64,000 bases of DNA from Shouchella oshimensis. GTDB lineage: Bacteria; Bacillota; Bacilli; Bacillales; Bacillaceae_D. The stretch spans positions 2,263,486-2,327,485 of the forward strand of contig NZ_KV917380.1 of the NCBI RefSeq assembly GCF_002019765.1. Reading direction: 5' to 3'. This document shows, piece by piece, positions 26,208 to 33,445 of this stretch; position 1 is the stretch's first letter; every line of letters begins with the position of its first letter. Both the position numbers and the translations under genes were made by a program. Below the pieces are notes generated by a model that was not told the DNA's origin, did no database searches, and was given only the letters and a program-made list of their open reading frames with translations.

Positions 26208-26232
26208 TCAATTCGCTCCATAGTTCTAATTT
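26208..26232 (-). repeat. Scar of the LXG gene 3' end before paralogue 3
   Basis: On the minus strand the sequence before paralogue 3 ends TATGGAGCGAATTGA; the LXG gene ends TATGGAGCGAATTAA directly before paralogue 1. Weaker similarity extends some 20 bp upstream. It marks the border of a tandem duplication. Confidence 0.6.
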
Positions 26233-26350
26233 TCAACTTAACCAGCACCTGGCGCTATCAGCCCAATCAATTTAGTATCATTTTCTGTGAAATTATCTTA
26301 ATGACACGGCAATGGTTTCACTGCCACACATTGTCAAAAAGCAATTGTTT

Positions 26351-26674
26351 TTAAAACATATAAGGAATGTTGACTGCTATAACAACAAGAACGAAAATGA
26401 CAATCCATTGACCGAGATAAATGAGCCTTCCCTTAAATCCACCATGTTTCTCAATCAACTTTAAAAACGAAAGATGGGCAAAACTATGAGCAGCTATATA
26501 AAAAACATTTGTGAACCAGTCAAAAAAATCTTTAGGCTTTTTCACATAGTAGTTCGATAGGTAACTACCTATAGGTGAAGAAATGCCAAATAAAAAAAAC
26601 AACATACCTGTTATAAACTGCAATCCGATAGAAAGACCAACAATAGTAAAGATAATTAAACCAATTGTCTCCAT
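26351..26674 (-). CDS. Small membrane protein, immunity-like paralogue 2 (type B)
   Basis: A protein of about 107 residues. ATG 26674 (METIGLII) is preferred; a GTG at 26683 would add three residues. It has a long N-terminal hydrophobic stretch, a central KPKDFFDWFTNVFYIAAHS, the signature EKHGGFKGRLIY, a final helix and the ending NIPYMF. Closest to paralogue 4. Lies 102 bp downstream of paralogue 1. Function unknown; inferred immunity by position. Confidence 0.65.
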   Translation of the reverse strand: METIGLIIFTIVGLSIGLQFITGMLFFLFGISSPIGSYLSNYYVKKPKDFFDWFTNVFYIAAHSFAHLSFLKLIEKHGGFKGRLIYLGQWIVIFVLVVIAVNIPYMF

Positions 26675-26785
26675 TTTACCCACTTTGATTTTAACTTTTT
26701 TGTACTTTTACCCAACTTTTCATTATTTAGCAAAAACTATAAAAAACCTTGCTGTTTAACTTTTAAATTGCCAATCTTAGTTTTT

Positions 26786-27124
26786 CTAACTTGTGAGCCT
26801 AATTTCAATCACATTAATAATATTTGCAACAATAGCTAAAACAACTGTCGCGATAAAAATTAACCCCAAATAGCGCAATTTCCCTTTAATACCACCATGT
26901 TTGGTCATGACTTTTTCATAAGCACGATGAGCAACCCCATAGTTCATTATGTAGAAAACATTCATAAACTTATCGTACCAGTCTTTCGGATGGTGCTCAT
27001 AAAATTTCTCCACAAACCGTGCATATGGATTGTTTCTTCCAAGGACAAGAAAAACAAGTGCTGTTATATATTGAAAAGCAAGACTAATTGATAATAAAAA
27101 CATAACGCCAGCATAAACAATCAT
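26786..27124 (-). CDS. Small membrane protein, candidate cognate immunity protein of the LXG protein (type A)
   Basis: A 112-residue protein with helices at about 3-28 and 83-106 and a conserved middle: NNPYARFVEKFYEHHPKD, WYDKFMNVFYIMNYGVAH and TKHGGIKGKLRY. Its ATG follows the LXG stop codon with no gap, the arrangement expected for toxin and immunity. A membrane immunity protein fits a toxin whose short Gly-rich, hydrophobic end may act on membranes, as known for the TelE/TipE pair of streptococci. That parallel is inference; I see no sequence match. Confidence 0.7.
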   Translation of the reverse strand: MIVYAGVMFLLSISLAFQYITALVFLVLGRNNPYARFVEKFYEHHPKDWYDKFMNVFYIMNYGVAHRAYEKVMTKHGGIKGKLRYLGLIFIATVVLAIVANIINVIEIRLTS

Positions 27125-27994
27125 TTAATTCGCTCCATAAGCAGATTTAAGCTTTGCACTCCCATTAAACAATACTGCGCCATGATTAGCATAATAGCCA
27201 ACGCCCATTGCCAAACCTGGTAAGAATTCTGTCCCTGCAGAAAAAGCATCTTGAAACACTCCAAATGGCTTTCCTACAAAAGAATCCATAAATCCAATTG
27301 CATTATGCACATCTCTTTGTCTCCAAGCACTCTTCACGTCCTTATATGTCTCTTCATCCCTAATTTGGCTCCTTGAGAAATTCTCAATCGACAGCGTTCC
27401 GCTTGTGATCATTGTACGAATTTGATCAACATACGTCCGCATCAATTCGATATCTTCGGCAACATAATCCATAGGAGTTTTCATTTTTGAATCTGTGTCA
27501 TATAACTGGGAAGTGGTTTCGTTAATTATATTCTGTGAGTTAGATAAACTTTGTTCAATTCTTGAGTAATCAAACGAAGGCATTGAGAGGACATCGCTAT
27601 ATTCACTTTTTATATCCCAAAGTGCTTCGCCATGTTGGCGTGCAACTGTCTTCAATTGATCCAATTCATCATAAAGTTGATCCATCATAAACGATTCTTT
27701 TACCACCGCTTCACTCGTAAACGTATCCGAAATATCGTTTTGCAGTTGGTTTAGTTTTTCCGAAAAATCTTGCATGACATCTCTTAGTAAGTTAAGAAAT
27801 GGACGGTGGGTTTCTTTCCAAAAATTCGCTATAGCCGTCGCCGTTCTGCCTGAACTCAACCTCCCAGAATGCATATGTTGACTGGTAAGCCAACCCGCAT
27901 AGCCAGAAAATTGACCATTTTGATCAGACGTCTCCTTAGCCATTGACTGAAGCATTTCAATGGTTCTTTCGGCATCCAGCGCTTTTTTACCCAT
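27125..27994 (-). CDS. LXG-domain type VII secretion substrate with short hydrophobic C-terminus
   Basis: A 289-residue protein. Residues 5-230 form a helical LXG-type domain; TATAIANFWKETHRPFL (51-67) matches the usual I-x-x-F-Y-x-x-x-H-x-P-F-L segment. Only about 55 residues follow, rich in Gly and hydrophobic residues (FSAGTEFLPGLAMGVGYY, 251-268), with no nuclease, ADP-ribosyl or lipase motif. So either the toxin is a membrane-active tail or the enzymatic end was lost. GGGGG lies 7 nt before ATG. The YwqI-like gene ends 3 bp upstream and the membrane array follows. Export would need the Yuk/ESX machinery, not seen here. Confidence 0.8.
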   Translation of the reverse strand: MGKKALDAERTIEMLQSMAKETSDQNGQFSGYAGWLTSQHMHSGRLSSGRTATAIANFWKETHRPFLNLLRDVMQDFSEKLNQLQNDISDTFTSEAVVKESFMMDQLYDELDQLKTVARQHGEALWDIKSEYSDVLSMPSFDYSRIEQSLSNSQNIINETTSQLYDTDSKMKTPMDYVAEDIELMRTYVDQIRTMITSGTLSIENFSRSQIRDEETYKDVKSAWRQRDVHNAIGFMDSFVGKPFGVFQDAFSAGTEFLPGLAMGVGYYANHGAVLFNGSAKLKSAYGAN

Positions 27995-27997
27995 GTC

Positions 27998-28276
27998 CTA
28001 ACCCCCTTTTATTGCATTTGCTACTTCTTCTTCCGCGGCCACAAAATCGTTAATCATTTTTTCAATATGATCAGCATTATCAAGCACTAGTGCTTGATAA
28101 TCGGCAATCAACTGCTGTATTTTCTCCATGTTGTCTTTTGCTTGTTCAATTGAATCTAAAATGGTTTTTTCATTTGAATACGTAGAATTGCTCAGAGTTA
28201 CTTCATTGATATGATTTCGAAGATTGCTAATTTGGCCCAGTACAATCTGCGGATTTAACCGAATTTCCTCACTCAC
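27998..28276 (-). CDS. YwqI-like (DUF5344-type) small helical partner of the LXG protein
   Basis: A 92-residue helical-hairpin protein (MSEEIRLNPQIVLGQISNL ... IEKMINDFVAAEEEVANAI). The opening EIRLNP and the size fit YwqI/YxiC proteins. GTG start after AGGAGG. In known LXG loci such proteins bind the LXG domain and carry part of the secretion signal. It is the first gene of the cassette. Confidence 0.75.
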   Translation of the reverse strand: MSEEIRLNPQIVLGQISNLRNHINEVTLSNSTYSNEKTILDSIEQAKDNMEKIQQLIADYQALVLDNADHIEKMINDFVAAEEEVANAIKGG

Positions 28277-28707
28277 TTACCCCTTACCTCCTATTCTTAC
28301 AATCTCTATTAATTCAATTATGTATTTTCCCAATTTTTAATTATACAAAACCACGATATAGCCAAGTAATTAATGATTTATACCATTTGAGAGATTTCTC
28401 CACTACTAATCAATTTTAACGTAAATGAGAAAACAATAAAACAGTACATTCCTCCTTTCCCAAAAAATACTAAATAAAAATAAAGGTCTTTTTTCCTAAT
28501 CTAAATGTCATTTTTTTTAATAAACTCCATCTTGTAAGACCTAAACACTTCCGCTCTTATATCTAATAACATTTCATTTAAAGAAAGGAAAATAAAGGAT
28601 AAATAAAATACGTACACTACACAATTTGCATAGATGTCCGGGAGAATAACTTTAAAACAAAGACTACTTCCATATAAGTCACTTTAGGGTAAACAGATTT
28701 TTATACT
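28277..28707. other. AT-rich intergenic region upstream of the type VII cassette
   Basis: About 430 bp of AT-rich DNA without a credible ORF. It should contain the promoter of the cassette, but no clear -35/-10 pair stands out. Confidence 0.45.
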
Positions 28708-28869
28708 CTCTATTGGCAAAGCCTTACCTTTTTGAGAAAAATCGCCTCATTTTGCACAATCGAAACAGACTTCAATAATGCCTCCATGTGTCGATACACT
28801 TCTTTCCACATATCTTATTGAGGAATCACGAAAAAACATGATCGATCATTAGTGTAAGTAACTTCTGCA
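28708..28869 (-). pseudogene. Decayed 5' end of a serine hydrolase paralogue
   Basis: The minus strand opens ATGCAGAAGTTACTTACACT, against ATGAAGAAACTACTTTTACT in the intact hydrolase at 23966. It then keeps GTATCGACAC and TCTGTTTCGATTGTGCAAAA in the same order, up to CCAATAGAGAG. Small deletions, frameshifts and an early stop remove function. The homology continues upstream of the start to about 29010, including the ATTCTTTCAC region and the hairpin. Confidence 0.75.
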
Positions 28870-28985
28870 TTCGTTCACCCCTTTGAGATTCTTTCACCCA
28901 TGAGTACACGGATTCATCCTATCTTTTCTCTATCATAACTCTCGTGTTTTTCTAACGAATGTAAAAAGAAATAACATGCCGGAGG

Positions 28986-29007
28986 TTTAACCTGCATGTT
29001 GTGAATG
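28986..29007 (-). terminator. Duplicate, weaker hairpin after the 89-residue gene
   Basis: ACATGCCGG and CCTGCATGT pair with one mismatch around a short loop. It corresponds to 24084-24109 and belongs to the duplicated block that ends in the decayed hydrolase. Confidence 0.5.
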
Positions 29008-29018
29008 GGTACTATGGT

Positions 29019-29288
29019 TTATGGAGCTGACTCTTTCTTTTGATAGACTTTCGTAAGCAGTTGCTCAAACGCTCTTAAGTCTTCCTCTACGTGAAACAAC
29101 TCTTTGACCGCATGCTGCTGATACCAGCCGATTGCCTCTTTCACCTCATGATGCAGCTTCGTATCGTAACTTTTCCATGTACCTTGTCCTGATTGAAGAA
29201 TGGTTTCCGCTTGTTTCGTTAAGAATGCAATGTTGTGACTGATCCCCGTGTACAAACATGACCTAACGCCGTAAGGGACTTGTGGCAT
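29019..29288 (-). CDS. Small hypothetical helical protein
   Basis: An 89-residue, mostly helical protein (EVKEAIGWYQQHAVKELF, EEDLRAFEQLLTKVYQK) with GTWKSYDTK in the middle. AAAGGAGCC precedes the ATG. No family recognised. It occupies the same place, before the duplicated hairpin and hydrolase 5' end, as the YwqH-like gene does at 24154, so it may be the last gene of an older, mostly lost cargo cassette. Four palindromes of the XRE operator array lie upstream and could control it as well. Confidence 0.5.
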   Translation of the reverse strand: MPQVPYGVRSCLYTGISHNIAFLTKQAETILQSGQGTWKSYDTKLHHEVKEAIGWYQQHAVKELFHVEEDLRAFEQLLTKVYQKKESAP

Positions 29289-29315
29289 AAAGAGGCTCCT
29301 TTCGAGTGAATTTGG

Positions 29316-29422
29316 TTACTTTAGTAATAAACAATCAATTTTTGTTCACTTTAATAACCATATTAACAAATAAATATCACTTTAGAAACCGTTTTTGTTC
29401 AAAAATTTTGTACTTTAGTAAT
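29316..29422. promoter_or_regulatory. Array of four regularly spaced palindromic operator sites
   Basis: Four copies of a (T/C)ACTTTA(R)TAA-like box occur at 29317-29328, 29347-29358, 29378-29389 and 29411-29422. The first is a perfect palindrome, TTACT-TT-AGTAA. The start-to-start distances of 30, 31 and 33 bp are close to three helical turns, placing all sites on one face of DNA. They lie between the divergent 89-residue gene and the XRE regulator gene, which probably encodes their binding protein. Confidence 0.65.
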
Positions 29423-29456
29423 CTTGATCAATATAATTATCTGTAGGTGATTCCAT

Positions 29457-29789
29457 ATGAGAGCAAAAGAATTTGGACTATATATAAGAAAACTCAGAAA
29501 AGAAAAGCAGATGACAATTAGACAACTTGAATTATATTCAGGTGTCTCACATTCGTACCTTTCACAATTAGAAAACGGCAAAAAAGACATTCCATCTGCG
29601 AATGTCTTAAATAAAATAAGTAAAGCTTTAAAACTTCCTCCAGAGCTATTGATGCAAAAAGCCGGTTATATTGAAGGAGATGAATTGGTTGATCTTAAAC
29701 AAAATAAATTTCAAGATTTGACTGATGATGAGATTAGATATCTTGAGGAACAGCTAGAGCTGTTTCGGCGGTTGAAGGGAAAGAAATAG
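29457..29789 (+). CDS. XRE-family transcriptional regulator
   Basis: A 110-residue protein. The HTH spans about residues 7-62: IRKLRKEKQMTIRQLELYSG, VSHSYLSQLENGKKDIPS and LNKISKALKLPPELLMQKAG. The last 35 residues form a helix for dimerisation (TDDEIRYLEEQLELFRRL). This layout is common among phage-like repressors and regulators of accessory loci. It is divergent from the 89-residue gene and convergent with the TIR gene, and is probably autoregulated through the palindromes upstream. Confidence 0.85.
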   Translation: MRAKEFGLYIRKLRKEKQMTIRQLELYSGVSHSYLSQLENGKKDIPSANVLNKISKALKLPPELLMQKAGYIEGDELVDLKQNKFQDLTDDEIRYLEEQLELFRRLKGKK

Positions 29790-29800
29790 TTAATAATGTA

Positions 29801-29830
29801 AAACAACAGAGAGACATTCTCTGTTGTTTA
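29801..29830 (+). terminator. Intrinsic terminator after the XRE gene
   Basis: AAACAACAGAGA and TCTCTGTTGTTT are perfect 12-bp arms around GACAT. Confidence 0.75.
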
Positions 29831-29969
29831 CTCTAGCAATCTTTAATTTTCTTACTTTTAGAGATTATCTCATTAATCATTGAATATGGTTGCTCCTGCT
29901 CATTATTCTGTTCCAAAAGTAAAACCTCCTACTCCTCATAAATTATTGGTATTTTCAAAAAATTATTTT

Positions 29970-31673
29970 TCAGCTATAGATTTCAAAACTTACTTTTGAT
30001 AAATTACCATTATCTCTTCTAGGGTTGTAATTTGACTTATAATCATACTGAAATACCCACTTAACCACTTTATTTTCTTTTCTATATAATGTGTAATTCT
30101 CTAGATATTTATCTTCTGCTAAGAGCTGTATTTCATTTCCAAAACTATCAACCAATTCAAAGTCAATGAATTTAAATTCTATATCTTTGTCAGTAACATT
30201 AATGAATCTTAGTTGTAGTTCTAACTCTTCATCATTTAATTTTTTTACCTTTTCTACTTGCACCTGAGTGTTAAGGTTAGTTGCTTCTATATATGAAATT
30301 CCTTTTATTGTTTCAATAAATCTCTTTCTATCCTCTCCCCAAATTTTATAGTCAATTTCTTCTAATTCAAAGAGCTTTACTATCTTATCTTTAAATGTAT
30401 TTAAACCATTCTCATCATGCATATGAAAGCTTATCTTACTGGAATCAATTGCTCCACTAATGTGTCTAAAATCAAAATTAGGAGTGAGTATAGAATTGTA
30501 ACTCTTTGATGTAATCCAAGCTGCTCCCATTTCATTCAAACACGGCGGGCTCTGATAATAATTATGTGAAAGCACAAAAAGAACCATAATGTTGCTTTTA
30601 TTTAATTCTTCTTTTAAGAATTCAAAAATACTCTCACCATAAGGAATACCATAGCCACTCAGTGAGCTACAAAATATGTAATTCTCACTTTTCTTAATCC
30701 CTATATCATTTAATAGCTGTACTAAAGACTTCACATATTCAACATCTTTAACAGAATGACTAATAAAAATTTTATCAATTTTATTGTTAGATCTTATTTT
30801 TTCTAACTGTGTTTCCTCTTTAAAATCATAAGTTTTAAGTGCCACCAACAAACCAATTACTTGATCAAAATAAAATTGACCATTCCCATTTGCATTTTTG
30901 GCAACATCATTAAATTCATTATATATATCAATATCACTGACATTTTTCTTAATAAAGATTTTACACTTATGTAACCAAGCTACATAATTATCGCTAGAGA
31001 TATAGTCTCCAGTTAGATCATGAGAAAGTGGAGTATAATCATTCTGACTAATTGAATAACCTTCTGCAATCAATTCCTCAAGTCGTTCTCTTACATCCAT
31101 AGTTTCTAGCTCCTTTTTTTGCAAGTGTTCATTTTCTATAGATATTAGATAATCAAGTAGATAATCCTTAATCTCATTTAAAATTGTTCTTTTATTTAAT
31201 ATATTTCTTTGTAAAATATGATCTAAACGCTGTTTATTTTGATTAGCCTGATATAAATCAAGACTCGCTAATCCATCAGGAATTGTGTTATTTTTTAAAA
31301 CCTCTTCATAATGTTTTAACTCTACAACAATTTGACTAACAGCCAAGATCATCACATTCCTGTCATCTAATTCATGCTGGTCATCAAGCGTAATAACTTT
31401 TCTAGTGTTCAGAACAAAAGAATATATTTCATTAAAAATTTTTAAATACAATTCTTTAGATATACCTTTTTTTAAAGCTATTTGCCTTACCTCTACCTGA
31501 ACAATTTTTATGTTTTTTTCAACTAATTTTATTTTGTTCAACTTACAGAACAGCAATTCTTTGATATCAAACCTTGAATGTGCAATTCTTGATATTCTAT
31601 TTATTACACTTTCTAAGTTCTTACTATCTGCTTCTAATTCTCTTGAAATGGATTGGATTTCATTGAGTTCCAA
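29970..31673 (-). CDS. TIR-domain protein with helical N-terminus, candidate defence effector
   Basis: A protein of about 567 residues. TTG 31673 is preferred because AGAGGAG lies 10 nt upstream; an ATG at 31703 lies right behind a TATAAT box and has no ribosome site. From the TTG, residues 1-210 are helical with coiled-coil tendency. The TIR domain spans about 299-435: KIFISHSVKDVEYVKSLV, then CLNEMGAAW with the likely catalytic Glu381 of NAD-cleaving TIRs. The last 100 residues are beta-rich. Bacterial TIR proteins often deplete NAD or make signal nucleotides in anti-phage systems. No second defence gene is adjacent. Codon use is markedly AT-rich. Confidence 0.75.
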   Translation of the reverse strand: MELNEIQSISRELEADSKNLESVINRISRIAHSRFDIKELLFCKLNKIKLVEKNIKIVQVEVRQIALKKGISKELYLKIFNEIYSFVLNTRKVITLDDQHELDDRNVMILAVSQIVVELKHYEEVLKNNTIPDGLASLDLYQANQNKQRLDHILQRNILNKRTILNEIKDYLLDYLISIENEHLQKKELETMDVRERLEELIAEGYSISQNDYTPLSHDLTGDYISSDNYVAWLHKCKIFIKKNVSDIDIYNEFNDVAKNANGNGQFYFDQVIGLLVALKTYDFKEETQLEKIRSNNKIDKIFISHSVKDVEYVKSLVQLLNDIGIKKSENYIFCSSLSGYGIPYGESIFEFLKEELNKSNIMVLFVLSHNYYQSPPCLNEMGAAWITSKSYNSILTPNFDFRHISGAIDSSKISFHMHDENGLNTFKDKIVKLFELEEIDYKIWGEDRKRFIETIKGISYIEATNLNTQVQVEKVKKLNDEELELQLRFINVTDKDIEFKFIDFELVDSFGNEIQLLAEDKYLENYTLYRKENKVVKWVFQYDYKSNYNPRRDNGNLSKVSFEIYS

Positions 31674-31815
31674 CTTAACTAGACTCCTCTCAAAACAGGA
31701 CATAATATACTATTATACAATATTTACAAAAGAAAAAAGAAGGAATTATTCTCCCTTCCTGCTTAACTCAATATGTAGAAAACTTTATTAAGCGCTCTTT
31801 TTAGCTGAATCCTTT
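31674..31815. promoter_or_regulatory. Promoter region of the TIR gene
   Basis: TATAAT on the minus strand at about 31715-31720 is a consensus -10 some 45 bp before the preferred TTG start. The -35 is a poor T-rich segment. This places a transcript start close to 31708. Confidence 0.45.
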
Positions 31816-31989
31816 TTATAAACTTGACCATATCAATAAACCCATTGTAATATCAGTAGTATAATGAGGCTGAACTATATCAAACCAGTTTTCTAATTCA
31901 ATAGCAAGGTCTTAAATACTGTTACTTCCTTTTGTTGTTGTAAATATTGCAACACGGCCTATATTTAAAGATTTAACAGCAATCGTCAT
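31816..31989 (-). pseudogene. Possible decayed coding fragment
   Basis: The minus strand reads MTIAVKSLNIGRVAIFTTTK, GSNSI, one stop codon, then DLAIELENWFDIVQPHYTTD and ITMGLLIWSSL before a further stop. The sense-like composition on both sides of the single stop suggests a broken gene. No family recognised. Confidence 0.35.
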
Positions 31990-32344
31990 TGTTTTAAATC
32001 TAATTGAATTAAATTTATAAGTATTAAATCTCCCAGTACTATTATTTAAAATATATAATTATTCTTAGTTAGAAGATTACCTACCTGATAATTTGATATT
32101 TTATTATTAAACGTTTTTATTTCAAGGTTGAAGCTATAAAATTGATTGGGAGTAAGAAACCAAGGATCGTCTGTAAATTATGTTCAAAAACCAGCCCATA
32201 CACAAGAAAGCTGTTCACATTGAGGGCTATAAAAGACCTCAAGCAACAGCTAATTCTAATACTATTCTCTAAATTGCTTCCCCATTAACGAGTCCATTAA
32301 AACAGAACTTCCATTATACCCTAATCTACCACCGCTCCCCTTCT
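31990..32344. other. AT-rich intergenic region without a gene
   Basis: About 355 bp at the edge of the AT-rich island. No ORF with a ribosome site is visible. The base composition returns to that of the surrounding chromosome near 32280. Confidence 0.45.
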
Positions 32345-33208
32345 TCACCTCAACGGAATCCAAATCTCCGCATATGAATCTTCTTTCATCACATCTTCGT
32401 TTACATAGACTTCAAGCTCAGGAGTGCCCGCGTGCTCGTAGGGATTTGACGGAAACCATTCTGTGAAGATCTCTTTCCATACTTTTGAAATTGCGCTTGG
32501 AGCTGGACCGTGTACTTCAAATACCCCCCACGTCGATGCTGGTAAAACAAGCTTCTCGAATTCTTCTGACTCACTCGCAGATGATTCAGCCGCAATCCAA
32601 TACTCAACCTTTTCTAGACTTGTATTCACTTGGTTGTCTACACATACCCCCAACAAACCTTTAATTTCTCCATTGTTTAACCCAGCTAACGTTGAAATGG
32701 TGCCATCTTGTGCAGCTCGATCCCACATCTTCGGTATGTCTTTCGTATTCTCATCGTTCTTAAGTGAAAATGTCCCCCTTGTTCCAATTATTTGAAATTC
32801 ATCTCGTTTTACTACTCGATAGCGCATTGGATTTGCTCCCTTCATTTGTACGTGCACGACAAGCCGATTGTACGCATTTACCTTGCCAAGCCCTTTCCGA
32901 ATGGCACTGGGTGTAACCCCGTGTTGCTTACGGAAGGATTTTGAAAATGCTTCTGGCGTTTCGTACTGGTATTTGTACGAAACATCAATGATTTTCAGAT
33001 CTGAGCTGACCAATTCTTGTGCTGCCAATGTTAAGCGCCGTTTGCGTAAGTAGTCACCCACAGACATATCCGTTAACACGGCAAACAACCGTTGAAAATG
33101 ATACGGGGACACATTGGCTTGTTTTGCGATCTCGCTGATTGTGATTGGTTCAAGCAAATGCGTCTCCATATAGTCAATCGTTTCTTGTAATACATCAATC
33201 ATTGCCAT
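32345..33208 (-). CDS. AraC-family regulator with GyrI-like effector domain
   Basis: A 287-residue protein. The N-terminal double HTH (ITISEIAKQANVSPYHFQRL and LKIIDVSYKYQYETPEAFSK) is AraC/XylS type. The C-terminal part from about residue 125 (YRVVKRDEFQIIGTRGTFSL ... WGVFEVHGPAPSAISKVWKE ... LEVYVNEDV) is a GyrI-like small-molecule-binding domain, as in BmrR/Rob-type regulators. AGGAG precedes ATG. Likely responds to a toxic compound; no adjacent transporter points to a target. Confidence 0.88.
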   Translation of the reverse strand: MAMIDVLQETIDYMETHLLEPITISEIAKQANVSPYHFQRLFAVLTDMSVGDYLRKRRLTLAAQELVSSDLKIIDVSYKYQYETPEAFSKSFRKQHGVTPSAIRKGLGKVNAYNRLVVHVQMKGANPMRYRVVKRDEFQIIGTRGTFSLKNDENTKDIPKMWDRAAQDGTISTLAGLNNGEIKGLLGVCVDNQVNTSLEKVEYWIAAESSASESEEFEKLVLPASTWGVFEVHGPAPSAISKVWKEIFTEWFPSNPYEHAGTPELEVYVNEDVMKEDSYAEIWIPLR

Positions 33209-33445
33209 ACCTTCAACTCCTTAGCTTTATCTTAAAGGGATTTCTTAACTGAATCTGGTCCATTTATGCGCGGTTGTAACCGATATTGTATCTAAAAAAC
33301 AACTTAATCTTCTCTATTCAAATCTCAGCGTTTCGTTTAATATGGATTTATTATACAATCCCATCAGCAATTTTTAACAAATGTTTAAGAAATGAAAAAA
33401 AGGTTATGTGAAGAGAGAACAAGTAAATAAGAGGAGAATATACAT

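Noticed and set aside
29316-29422. CRISPR-like array
   Set aside because: The repeats are only about 12 bp, partly degenerate, with 18-21-bp AT-rich spacers; an operator array explains them better. No cas genes.
24154-32344. Prophage or integrative element
   Set aside because: No integrase, terminase, relaxase or att-like direct repeats were recognised; only the XRE regulator is phage-like.
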